From Pseudomonas syringae KCTC 12500 (lineage in GTDB: Bacteria > Pseudomonadota > Gammaproteobacteria > Pseudomonadales > Pseudomonadaceae), in assembly GCF_000507185.2 (NCBI RefSeq), contig NZ_AYTM02000002.1, forward strand, positions 4,251,501 to 4,315,500: DNA of 64,000 bases. The letters run 5' to 3'. The notes below the pieces were generated by a model. It was not told the DNA's origin and did not search any database. It saw only the letters and a program-made list of their open reading frames with translations. Position 1 is the first letter of the stretch. Every line of letters starts with the position of its first letter. This document shows positions 37,682 through 45,749 of this stretch, in pieces. The position numbers and the translations under genes are program-made.

Positions 37682-40348
37682 ATGCGCACCGAACAACCGA
37701 AAATGATCTACCTGAAGGATTACCAGGCTCCCGAGTACCTCATTGATGAGACGAACCTGACCTTCGAACTGTTCGACGACCACTCGCTGGTCCACGCGCA
37801 GCTGGTCATGCGCCGCAACCCTGAGCGTGGCGCAGGCCTGCCAGCGCTGGTGCTCGACGGCCAGAATCTGGAACTGGTCTCGGTCAAGCTGAGCGATGTC
37901 GAGCTGAGCGCTGCGGATTATCAACTGACCGACGACCACCTGACCCTGCACCCAAAGGCTGACACCTTTACGGTCGACAGCACCGTGCGCATCCATCCGG
38001 AATCCAACACCGCGCTGGAAGGGCTGTACAAATCCAGTGGCATGTTCTGCACACAGTGCGAGGCCGAAGGCTTCCGCAAGATCACCTATTACCTTGACCG
38101 TCCTGACGTGATGAGCAAGTTCACCACCACCGTCAGCGCTGACAAGCAGGGTTTCCCGATCCTGCTGTCCAACGGCAACCCGGTGGCTAGCGGCGAAGAA
38201 GAGGGTGGCCGGCACTGGGCGACCTGGGAAGACCCGTTCATGAAGCCGGCTTACCTGTTTGCACTGGTGGCCGGTGATCTGTGGTGTATCGAAGACACGT
38301 TCACCACCATGAATGAGCGGAACGTGACCCTGCGTATCTACGTCGAACCGGAAAACGTCGACAAGTGCCAGCACGCCATGACCAGTCTGAAAAAGTCCAT
38401 GCGCTGGGACGAAGAGACCTACGGTCGCGAGTACGACCTGGACATCTTCATGATTGTCGCGGTCAACGACTTCAACATGGGCGCGATGGAAAACAAGGGC
38501 CTCAATATCTTCAACTCCAGTGCCGTGCTGGCGCGTGCCGAGACGGCGACCGACGCGGCACACCAGCGTGTCGAAGCGATCGTCGCCCACGAATACTTCC
38601 ACAACTGGTCAGGCAACCGCGTGACCTGCCGTGACTGGTTCCAGCTGTCGCTCAAGGAAGGCTTCACGGTGTACCGCGACGCCGGTTTCTCGGCCGACAT
38701 GAACTCGGCCACGGTCAAGCGTATTCAGGACGTTGCCTACCTGCGTACCCACCAGTTTGCCGAAGACGCAGGCCCGATGGCGCACGCCGTACGCCCGGAC
38801 AGCTTCATCGAAATCTCCAACTTCTACACCCTGACCGTGTACGAAAAAGGCTCGGAAGTGGTCGGCATGCTTCACACCCTGCTGGGCGCTGAAGGCTTCC
38901 GCCAGGGCAGCGATCTGTATTTCGCGCGCCACGACGGCCAGGCCGTGACCTGCGACGACTTCATCAAGGCCATGGAAGACGCCAATGGCGTCGATCTGAT
39001 CCAGTTCAAGCGCTGGTACAGCCAGGCGGGCACGCCGCGTCTGGCGGTCAGCGAGTCGTACGACGCTGCGGCCAAGACCTACAGTCTGACCTTCCGCCAG
39101 AGCTGCCCGACCACACCGGGCCAGCCTGGCGATCAGAAGCAACCCTTTGTGATCCCCGTCGAACTGGGGCTGCTGGATAGCAAGGGTAGCGAGATTGCCC
39201 TGCGTCTGGCGAACGAAACGACGGCGATCGGCACCATGCGGGTATTGTCGGTTACCGAAGCCGAGCAGACCTTCACCTTCGTCGATGTCGCCGAAAAGCC
39301 GCTGCCTTCGCTGCTGCGCGGTTTCTCTGCGCCGGTCAAGCTGAGCTTCCCGTATGACCGCGACCAGTTGATGTTCCTGATGCAGCACGACAGCGATGGT
39401 TTCAATCGCTGGGATGCCGGTCAGCAGTTGTCGGTTCAGGTATTGCAGGAACTGATCGGCCAGCATCAGCAAGGTCAGCCATTGGTCATGGATCAGCGTC
39501 TGATCACTGCACTGGGCAGCGTGCTGGCGGACGATGGTCTTGATCAGGCGATGGTCGCGGAAATGCTTTCGTTGCCGGGCGAAGCTTATCTGGCCGAAAT
39601 CAGCGAAGTGGCCGATGTCGATGCCATTCACGCCGCTCGCGATTTTGCCCGTCAGCAGTTGGCAGAGGGGTTGTTCGATGGGCTGCTGGCGCGCTATCAG
39701 GCCAACCGTGAAGTGTCGAAGGTCACGCCTTATGTGGCCGAAGCCGCTCACTTTGCCCGTCGCGCGCTGCAGAACATCGCGTTGTCGTACCTGATGCTCA
39801 GCGGCAAGCCGGAGGTACTGGCGGCCACTATCGACCAGTTCGACACCAGCGACAACATGACCGAGCGCCTGACTGCGCTGGCCGTGCTGGTGAATTCGCC
39901 GTTCACTGCCGAGCGTGACAAGGCGCTCGCCGTGTTTGCCGAGAACTTCAAGAGCAATGCACTGGTCATGGATCAGTGGTTCAGCGTCCAGGCCGCGAGC
40001 ACTCTGCCGGGCGGCCTGCAGCGTGTGCAGGAATTGATGAAACACCCGGCCTTCAGCATCAGGAACCCGAACAAGGTGCGTGCCTTGATCGGTGCCTTCG
40101 CCGGGCAGAATCTGGTCAACTTCCACGCGGCAGATGGCTCCGGCTATCGCTTCCTGGCGGACCTGGTCATCGAGCTGAACGCGCTGAACCCGCAGATCGC
40201 TTCGCGTCAATTGGCACCACTGACCCGCTGGCGCAAATACGACAGCGCCCGTCAGGCGTTGATGAAAGCCGAGCTGGAACGCATCCTCGCCTCCGGCAAG
40301 CTGTCGGCGGATGTGTATGAAGTGGTGAGCAAAAGCCTGGCTGAATAA
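37682..40348 (+). CDS. pepN: Aminopeptidase N
   Basis: 888 aa M1-family zinc aminopeptidase that removes N-terminal residues from peptides in the cytoplasm. The exopeptidase motif GAMEN and the zinc site HEYFH (303-307) with the third ligand Glu326 are intact; the C-terminal helical domain is full length. It is the last gene of the run that begins at nadK and is followed by a strong intrinsic terminator. No leader peptide, as expected for the E. coli-type enzyme. Confidence 0.97.
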   Translation: MRTEQPKMIYLKDYQAPEYLIDETNLTFELFDDHSLVHAQLVMRRNPERGAGLPALVLDGQNLELVSVKLSDVELSAADYQLTDDHLTLHPKADTFTVDSTVRIHPESNTALEGLYKSSGMFCTQCEAEGFRKITYYLDRPDVMSKFTTTVSADKQGFPILLSNGNPVASGEEEGGRHWATWEDPFMKPAYLFALVAGDLWCIEDTFTTMNERNVTLRIYVEPENVDKCQHAMTSLKKSMRWDEETYGREYDLDIFMIVAVNDFNMGAMENKGLNIFNSSAVLARAETATDAAHQRVEAIVAHEYFHNWSGNRVTCRDWFQLSLKEGFTVYRDAGFSADMNSATVKRIQDVAYLRTHQFAEDAGPMAHAVRPDSFIEISNFYTLTVYEKGSEVVGMLHTLLGAEGFRQGSDLYFARHDGQAVTCDDFIKAMEDANGVDLIQFKRWYSQAGTPRLAVSESYDAAAKTYSLTFRQSCPTTPGQPGDQKQPFVIPVELGLLDSKGSEIALRLANETTAIGTMRVLSVTEAEQTFTFVDVAEKPLPSLLRGFSAPVKLSFPYDRDQLMFLMQHDSDGFNRWDAGQQLSVQVLQELIGQHQQGQPLVMDQRLITALGSVLADDGLDQAMVAEMLSLPGEAYLAEISEVADVDAIHAARDFARQQLAEGLFDGLLARYQANREVSKVTPYVAEAAHFARRALQNIALSYLMLSGKPEVLAATIDQFDTSDNMTERLTALAVLVNSPFTAERDKALAVFAENFKSNALVMDQWFSVQAASTLPGGLQRVQELMKHPAFSIRNPNKVRALIGAFAGQNLVNFHAADGSGYRFLADLVIELNALNPQIASRQLAPLTRWRKYDSARQALMKAELERILASGKLSADVYEVVSKSLAE

Positions 40349-40391
40349 GGGTTTGTGCTGTGCCTGTTGCCTGAGCTGCATGGGTGATAAA

Positions 40392-40425
40392 GGCGCTGTC
40401 TGCTGATGCGGACAGCGCCTTTTTT
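40392..40425 (+). terminator. Terminator of pepN
   Basis: GGCGCTGTC (40392-40400) and GACAGCGCC (40411-40419) form a perfect 9-bp stem around a ten-base loop, followed by six T. Confidence 0.9.
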
Positions 40426-40548
40426 GCGTCCCGTTGATGGGGGGGCGATTGTCTGCTATCCGCGCATCACACCTTATTCTGCACTCGCTAAAGTTCTTAT
40501 GGCTCATGGACAAAAAATATAAGTCTTTTTAGATGAAATTTAGGTAAT

Positions 40549-40576
40549 GGAACCGTCTTCGGGACACGGCCACACA
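40549..40576 (+). promoter_or_regulatory. hrp box (HrpL-dependent promoter)
   Basis: GGAACC (40549-40554), a 15-base spacer and CCACACA (40570-40576) match the hrp box consensus GGAACC-N15/16-CCACNNA exactly at the defined positions. It faces the gene starting at 40710, leaving an untranslated leader of about 125 bases. This places the gene under the type III secretion sigma factor HrpL. Confidence 0.85.
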
Positions 40577-40709
40577 GTGTTGGCAACGCGGTAGAGGCCG
40601 TCCTGTCTTGGAAGTAATCAAGATCACGGAGGTCTGTTTTCAGCGGTGCCTGGTGCGGAAAAAGTACGTTCGCCCACTCCCGTTAAACTAACTTTAAATA
40701 AGGTGAAAC

Positions 40710-41471
40710 GTGTTCAGGATCAATACCGGATCGTCGTCATATAACGTTCAAAGTTCCGCATCCTCTGAAGGTTCTGAGGGCGTAAAGTCGTATGGTTTGC
40801 ATGATAATTTAAATGTAAGGGCCAACACCACAAAGGTCACTGATTATGTGGGTACCAAGGCCGCCAATCAGATTCCTTGCCTTCTAAGCAACGCGACGTT
40901 CCAGGGCGACGTTATATCCGTAGCAAACTCAATGGCGGTCCTTGCTGCGATGGGGCAAGGGCACGGTAATGTTATTGTCGCCGACCTGGATAAGGCACAC
41001 CTTGCCGGCGTGCAATCAGTCCTCGCAATTGCTCAATCATCTGGCAGTCAAGAGGCGTGGTTGAGAGAGGTGAAACGCCAGCATAAGTCCGGCTATGCAG
41101 ATCATCTTGAACTATTGATACAACGCAATCAGGAGCATCTGTCATTCGACTCGTTAAAGCAGCGCCTGCATCGCGGAGGCGTCAGCCTCGTCCGGGCAGA
41201 TATGGCCAGTGACAGCGCAACAGAGTTGGCCGGGCTGGCCCCGCATGGCGTATCCGGAATGTACGTGAGTAATATTGAAATGTACCTCGGCGGTTTTCTT
41301 GATAAAGCCAACACTTCCATCAACGAGAGGCAGCAGGCACTGAACACGTTCAAGAATAATATCGTCTCGCTTATGGGGGCCGAGGCATTTCTTATTCGTG
41401 GCGAATCGGTAGGTATGCAGGTTCACAATAAGAATGCCGCTATCAACGACTGGATACCCCAAGTCCGTTAA
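40710..41471 (+). CDS. Candidate type III effector, methyltransferase-like
   Basis: 253 aa. The GTG start follows AAGGTG. The first 50 residues fit a type III secretion signal: Ser-rich (MFRINTGSSSYNVQSSASSE), with no acidic residue in the first 18. The body looks like a divergent Rossmann methyltransferase: VISVANSMAVLAAMG, then the strand VIVADLD ending in an acid, and later GMYVSNIEMYLGGF, which resembles the YLSNVEQYL motif of LIC_10091-type proteins. Codon use is more AT-rich than the neighbours, which suggests transfer. I do not recognise a named Hop family. It could also be a HrpL-regulated non-effector enzyme. Confidence 0.7.
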   Translation: MFRINTGSSSYNVQSSASSEGSEGVKSYGLHDNLNVRANTTKVTDYVGTKAANQIPCLLSNATFQGDVISVANSMAVLAAMGQGHGNVIVADLDKAHLAGVQSVLAIAQSSGSQEAWLREVKRQHKSGYADHLELLIQRNQEHLSFDSLKQRLHRGGVSLVRADMASDSATELAGLAPHGVSGMYVSNIEMYLGGFLDKANTSINERQQALNTFKNNIVSLMGAEAFLIRGESVGMQVHNKNAAINDWIPQVR

Positions 41472-41494
41472 CGACCAGGCTGCGTCACACCATC

Positions 41495-41528
41495 GACAGG
41501 AAGGTCTTTTCTTCCCCGCCTTCCTGTC
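41495..41528 (+). terminator. Hairpin after the candidate effector gene
   Basis: Perfect 10-bp arms GACAGGAAGG (41495-41504) and CCTTCCTGTC (41519-41528) around a 14-base loop. No T tract follows, so it may stabilise the 3' end rather than terminate by itself. Confidence 0.5.
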
Positions 41529-41549
41529 TCTAACCTTGTTCGAACATTC

Positions 41550-41567
41550 CGCCCGCTCGGGCGTTTT
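41550..41567 (+). terminator. Intrinsic terminator
   Basis: CGCCC-GCTC-GGGCG followed by four T. Together with the hairpin just upstream it should isolate the effector gene from the next operon. Confidence 0.6.
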
Positions 41568-41802
41568 CAAGTGACGTTGGCGCTGAAATAAGTCGCCAAT
41601 ACGGGTGCCTGCGGTCAGCAGCTGCACGGTCAGGGCTTTACCTCCTCGCGATCAATCAGCACGTAAAGAGCGCTGCGGCGTAGTGCTGTCCAAAAAGGGC
41701 GGTCCTTCCTATAAAAAATCTCACATGTGATACATATCTATCTTCAGAAACATCTGCTACGTTGCTCACCTGATCCACGGCCAGCAACAGAGGGAAGCGC
41801 CA

Positions 41803-42456
41803 ATGCCTCGTAAAACCCAGGGCGATAACGCAGCGGTCCCGGCCAAGGTTTCCAAGAGTTCCACCGATTACATGCGTGAAATGCGTCTACGGCTCAAGGA
41901 GGCGGGGCTGGTGAAGCGCGAGTTCTGGATCCGGCCCGAAAATGTCGATGCCCTGCGGGGTATCGAAAAAGCCTTAAGACAGCCCTTTTTGGGCGACAGA
42001 ATAAAACTGGAGGACTTCATGACCGAGAATACCCACTGGACCATCAGCTCTCTGCAGAAGGCACTCAGCGAACTGGAGCTGGTGACGAACGGCAAGATCG
42101 AGCTCGACGTGACCGAGGGCGATGCCTCGGGGATCAGGCTGACCATGGCTGACTACGGCGACCTGCCGATCTATATCGCCGTGGAAGGCGAGCAGATTCT
42201 CGCCGACGCGACTTTGATCGAAGTGAACAAGATCAAGAACGTGCAGGCCTTCAACGACGTTGTGCTGCGCAGTCGCGACCTGTTTCCACTGTCCTCGATC
42301 GGCATCGAAAAGCTGGGCGGCGATCAGGAAGTCTACTGCCTGTTCGGCGCACTGAGCGCTGCCTCGTCGCTCACCGTAATCGTGCAGGAAATCCTCACCC
42401 TCGCGGACAACGTGATCCGTGCGGCCGATGCTTTTGAAGATCATTTCATCTACTGA
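41803..42456 (+). CDS. YjfI-like DUF2170 protein with N-terminal extension
   Basis: 217 aa. The C-terminal 140 residues are DUF2170 (WTISSLQKALSELELVTNG; LRSRDLFPLSSIGIEKL), the family of E. coli YjfI. The first 70 residues are extra and contain STDYMREMRLRLKEAGLVKR, a pattern similar to ribbon-helix-helix antitoxin or regulator domains (Y-R-x-R-L-R-x-A-G-L-R), so it may bind DNA and control its own operon; this is an inference. It starts a seven-gene run with E. coli yjfIJKLMC order. Confidence 0.82.
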   Translation: MPRKTQGDNAAVPAKVSKSSTDYMREMRLRLKEAGLVKREFWIRPENVDALRGIEKALRQPFLGDRIKLEDFMTENTHWTISSLQKALSELELVTNGKIELDVTEGDASGIRLTMADYGDLPIYIAVEGEQILADATLIEVNKIKNVQAFNDVVLRSRDLFPLSSIGIEKLGGDQEVYCLFGALSAASSLTVIVQEILTLADNVIRAADAFEDHFIY

Positions 42457-42482
42457 ACAGCGCTGTCAGGCGGAGAACATTC

Positions 42483-43190
42483 ATGACTACGAGTATCTGG
42501 AAAAAACTGGTCACCGCCGTTCGTGGTGGTGCTTCCGAAGTGGGCGAGTCGATTGCCGACGCCAATGCCATCCGCATCCTGGACCAGGAAATTCGTGACG
42601 CCGAGAACGCGCTGGTCAAGGCCCGCGACGGGCTGATCACTATCAAGGCCAAGCACAAACTCTCGGCACAGCGTCTTGAAGAGCACGCCACCAGCATTGC
42701 CAACTGGGAAGGTCGCGCCATGCAGGCCCTGAACAAGGGTGAAGAAGCCCTGGCCGTAGAATGCGCGAACAAGATCGCCGAAATCGAAGCCCTGCGTGAT
42801 CAGGAGCAGGAGCTGGCCGATCAGTTCAGCAAGCAGGTCAACTTGTTGCAGGATCAGGTGATCAAGGCCGAATCGCGAATCAAGAGCCTCAAGCAGCAGG
42901 TCGAGATGGCCAAGGCCCGTGAAACCGTGCAAAAGGCCCGCGTTGCAACGGCCACTGCAACCGGTGGCGCCAGCGGCGCTGTAGAAACCGCAGTTGGCTC
43001 GCTGGCACGCCTCAAGCAGCGTCAGGATGAACAGGACGCCAAGCTCGAAGCGGCTGAAGACCTGGCCAGCCAGTCCAGCGGCAGCGATCTGGAGCGTCGT
43101 CTGCAGGATGCCGGAATCGGTGCCAAAAGCGGCGGTGCGCAGGATGTATTGGCGCGCCTGAAAGCCAAAAGTCAGACGCCGGCTCAGTAA
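42483..43190 (+). CDS. PspA/IM30 family protein, YjfJ type
   Basis: 235 aa, almost entirely helical coiled coil, of the PspA/IM30 (ESCRT-III-like) superfamily: MTTSIWKKLVTAVRGG start, EQEIRDAENALVKAR-like segment IRDAENALVKARDGL, and long heptad-rich QDQVIKAESRIKSLKQQ. Such proteins bind and stabilise the inner membrane under stress. The last 40 residues are variable. It lies 26 bases after the DUF2170 gene and has a GGCGGAG ribosome site. This is the YjfJ branch rather than the classical PspA regulated by PspF; no pspBC genes are nearby. Confidence 0.88.
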   Translation: MTTSIWKKLVTAVRGGASEVGESIADANAIRILDQEIRDAENALVKARDGLITIKAKHKLSAQRLEEHATSIANWEGRAMQALNKGEEALAVECANKIAEIEALRDQEQELADQFSKQVNLLQDQVIKAESRIKSLKQQVEMAKARETVQKARVATATATGGASGAVETAVGSLARLKQRQDEQDAKLEAAEDLASQSSGSDLERRLQDAGIGAKSGGAQDVLARLKAKSQTPAQ

Positions 43191-43220
43191 GCGCTGCAAC
43201 AAGGCAGGCGAGGGTGGTGC

Positions 43221-43775
43221 ATGGCGTTTTCCCGACGACTCAAGGTCATCCTCGTCCTGTCGGCCGTGTTGATTGCGGTACAGGCAATCAACTCGATCAC
43301 CGGCAATAGTCTGCTCCATTTCGGTATCATGCCGCGCAGCCTCATCGGGTTGCGCGGCATTGTGTTTGCCCCCTTCCTGCACGGGTCCATTCAGCACTTG
43401 CTCAGCAATCTGTTGCCGTTCATTGTGCTGAGCTGGCTGGTGGCGACCGAGGGTGTCAGGCGTTATGCATGGGTCGCCGGGCTGATCTGCCTGCTGGGCG
43501 GGCTTCTGGTCTGGAGCTTCGGTCGCAGCAATGTCCATGTCGGCGCAAGCGGTCTGATTTTTGGTTTGTGGGCTTATCTGCTGGCACGGGCGTGGTATCA
43601 GCGCAGTATCGCCAGCGTGCTGATCGCGCTGCTGGTGCTGGCTGCTTACAGCGGGCTGGTATTGGGCTTCGTTCCGGTGGCCGGCGTGTCGTTCGAATCA
43701 CATATCGCTGGCGCATTTGCGGGCGTTTGTGTGGCTTGGTTGATGCACTCCAGGGCGTTGCTGGCGCAGAAGTGA
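43221..43775 (+). CDS. Compact rhomboid protease inside the PspA operon
   Basis: 184 aa with six membrane segments and little else. The catalytic Ser is in HVGASGLIFG and the catalytic His in SFESHIAGAFAG; the HGSIQHLLSNLLPF helix has the conserved His and Asn. All active residues are present. The gene is absent from the E. coli yjfIJKLMC operon that otherwise matches this run. It lies 30 bases after the PspA gene. A second, GlpG-type rhomboid lies 7.5 kb upstream, with different length and domain make-up. Confidence 0.88.
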   Translation: MAFSRRLKVILVLSAVLIAVQAINSITGNSLLHFGIMPRSLIGLRGIVFAPFLHGSIQHLLSNLLPFIVLSWLVATEGVRRYAWVAGLICLLGGLLVWSFGRSNVHVGASGLIFGLWAYLLARAWYQRSIASVLIALLVLAAYSGLVLGFVPVAGVSFESHIAGAFAGVCVAWLMHSRALLAQK

Positions 43776-43859
43776 GTCAGTCTCACGCGCGGAGGCAGTG
43801 CGCCTGTTGCGCTTGAAGAGCGTTATATATCGTCACCCGTCACTGCAAGGAAATGGATT

Positions 43860-44525
43860 ATGAGTTGGTTCAAACGGGCAATGGGCCTGGAAGCGCCCAA
43901 GGCATCAGGCCGTGACAGCACACAACCGGTCAGCAAGGTGAGTCCGCTGGGGCTGGCGTCCGGACGCATGCTGTGCCTGGACAGTTCACTGAAACTGTTG
44001 CTCGACGGTCACTCGGAAGTGGTCGTCCCGGGCGATGAAAAGGTCTGGTCCGTAGGGCATATCGATCTCGGCCAATCCATGGCGCTGCATCGTTTCTACC
44101 TCGATAACGAGGACTACTTTCTGCAAGTGGTCAGCGACGGCCCCAACCCGGAAGACGTGCAGGACATCATCCTGTTCGGCTATTACAGTGCCGAGCCGAT
44201 CACCAGCAAGGATGAATTGCTGCGCCTGACCGGCCCGTCGTCGAAGATCGGCCTGCCGACCTACGAGCACGATGGCGAGGTCTTCGAGCGGCAATGGGGG
44301 ACTTCACCCGGCCAGACCGAGCTGACGCCACTCGATGAAGACATCGTCAGTCCTGACGCGACTTATCGCGTCAAGCACTTGAGCATGCTGTACGCCCGCG
44401 AGACGGGACTGATTAACCGCCGTGAGTTTCTGCTGTTTTCCGTAGAGGAAGACGAGGAGGGCAGCATCACGCTCACCACGGCAGTCGGCATCACGCTGCA
44501 ATCCACTGATATCAACGTTCTTTGA
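43860..44525 (+). CDS. YjfK-like DUF2491 protein
   Basis: 221 aa soluble protein of the DUF2491 family, the length of E. coli YjfK. Typical segments are GHIDLGQSMALHRFYLDNEDYFLQV (split: GHIDLGQSMALHRFY, LDNEDYFLQV) and INRREFLLFSVEED. No catalytic motif is evident. AAGGAAAT ribosome site before the ATG. It is 13 bases upstream of the DUF350 gene. Confidence 0.87.
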   Translation: MSWFKRAMGLEAPKASGRDSTQPVSKVSPLGLASGRMLCLDSSLKLLLDGHSEVVVPGDEKVWSVGHIDLGQSMALHRFYLDNEDYFLQVVSDGPNPEDVQDIILFGYYSAEPITSKDELLRLTGPSSKIGLPTYEHDGEVFERQWGTSPGQTELTPLDEDIVSPDATYRVKHLSMLYARETGLINRREFLLFSVEEDEEGSITLTTAVGITLQSTDINVL

Positions 44526-44538
44526 CAAGGAAATCCTC

Positions 44539-44964
44539 ATGATCGACGCGCTGCGTATGTCGCTCAATGCCACTGCTGTGTTCGGCTTCGTCCTGTACAT
44601 CCTGGTGGCGGCGATTCTGTTCGCGCTGTTCCAGTTCATCTACAGCCGGATCACGCCACACAAGGAATTTGCGCTGATTCGCGAGAATAACAGTGCAGCG
44701 GCAGTTGCCCTCGGTGGTTCGCTGATCGGTTTCGCGCTGCCGGCCAGTAACATCATCAGCTACAGCATCAGCATCCTGGATGTGGTCGTCTGGGCAGTGA
44801 TTGCCGCCGTCGTGCAACTGCTGGCGTTCGGCGTTACCAGCCTGGTGCTCAAGGGCCTGTCGACGCGTATCGCCAAGGGTGAAATGGCGGCGGCCATCTA
44901 TTCGGCCAGCGTCGCGATCAGCGTCGGTCTTCTCAACGCCGCCTGCATGACCCCGTCGGTCTGA
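44539..44964 (+). CDS. YjfL-like DUF350 membrane protein
   Basis: 141 aa, four membrane segments of the DUF350 family: ITPHKEFALIRENNSAAAVALGGSLIGFALP (split: ITPHKEFALIRENN, SAAAVALGGSLIGFALP) is the diagnostic stretch. The role is unknown; the family occurs with PspA and ATP-grasp proteins. AAGGAAA ribosome site. Confidence 0.88.
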   Translation: MIDALRMSLNATAVFGFVLYILVAAILFALFQFIYSRITPHKEFALIRENNSAAAVALGGSLIGFALPASNIISYSISILDVVVWAVIAAVVQLLAFGVTSLVLKGLSTRIAKGEMAAAIYSASVAISVGLLNAACMTPSV

Positions 44965-44991
44965 CGGCAGCCTTGAACAAGGAGACTCACG

Positions 44992-45738
44992 ATGAGACGT
45001 AGTTCAGTAAAACTGGTACTCGCCGGTGCGCTGCCGCTGGCCCTTGCCGGGTGCGGTCCGTCCGAGCAAAAGGACACCGTCAACGCCAAGGCCAACTTCA
45101 GTTCGGTGCAGGAATGCGCCGATGCCAAGGTGCCGGTTAATATCTGTTCGGATGCCTACATGCAGGCGCTGTCCGATCATCGCCGCATTGCGCCGACCTA
45201 TGACGACAAGGCCTCTTGCGACGCGGACTTCGTACCGGATTATTGCCAGGTCACCTCTGACGGCAAGTACATGCCCAAGCTCGGCGGCTTCGAACTGGGC
45301 TTTTCCGGGCAAGTGCCGAAAGAGGCGCTGGACCGGGCCAATCAGGAAGTCAACCAGTCTGCTTCGGCAGGCATGAGTGGCACCACCGGGCTGATGGCCG
45401 GCTTGCTGATCGGCAATCTGCTCAGCAACGGCTTCGGCAATAACCGCTATTACTCGCAGCCCATCTATCAGACGCGTGATGACCGGGGCGGTTATTACAG
45501 CTCGTCCCTGCCCAGTCAGATCGATCGCGGCAAGACCTTCGGGCGCTCGACCCAGGCACAATCCAGCCCGGATCGCAGCTACGGCAGGAGCACCTTGGGG
45601 CGCAACCTGGGCAGCTCGGGTTCCGGCTCGTCCTCGGTGTCATCGACCATCTCGCGCGGCGGCTTCGGCAGCCAGGCTTCGGCACGCAGTGGCTGGGGCG
45701 GCAAGAGCAGCAGTGGCAGCGGCAGTTTCGGAGGCTGA
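44992..45738 (+). CDS. YjfM-like DUF1190 lipoprotein
   Basis: 248 aa. Lipoprotein signal MRRSSVKLVLAGALPLALAGC with lipobox ALAGC, then the DUF1190 domain with paired Cys (SVQECADAKVPVNICSDAY; SCDADFVPDYC) and a Ser/Gly/Arg-rich, probably disordered tail from about residue 160. Likely exposed in the periplasm or outer membrane. Eleven bases before the last gene of the operon. Confidence 0.85.
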   Translation: MRRSSVKLVLAGALPLALAGCGPSEQKDTVNAKANFSSVQECADAKVPVNICSDAYMQALSDHRRIAPTYDDKASCDADFVPDYCQVTSDGKYMPKLGGFELGFSGQVPKEALDRANQEVNQSASAGMSGTTGLMAGLLIGNLLSNGFGNNRYYSQPIYQTRDDRGGYYSSSLPSQIDRGKTFGRSTQAQSSPDRSYGRSTLGRNLGSSGSGSSSVSSTISRGGFGSQASARSGWGGKSSSGSGSFGG

Positions 45739-45749
45739 CGGTTCGCGGC

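Larger units (their letters stand above)
41472..41802. other. Gap after the hrp-regulated gene
   Basis: 331 bases. The first 100 hold two hairpins (41495-41528 and 41550-41567). The remainder has no ORF I can support. A 10-base palindrome TCACATGTGA at 41721-41730 lies 73 bases before the yjfI-like ATG and may be an operator or only chance. Confidence 0.6.

Noticed and set aside
38609..40513. 634-codon open frame on the minus strand across pepN
   Set aside because: Antisense shadow of pepN, His/Gln/Arg-rich and without any domain.
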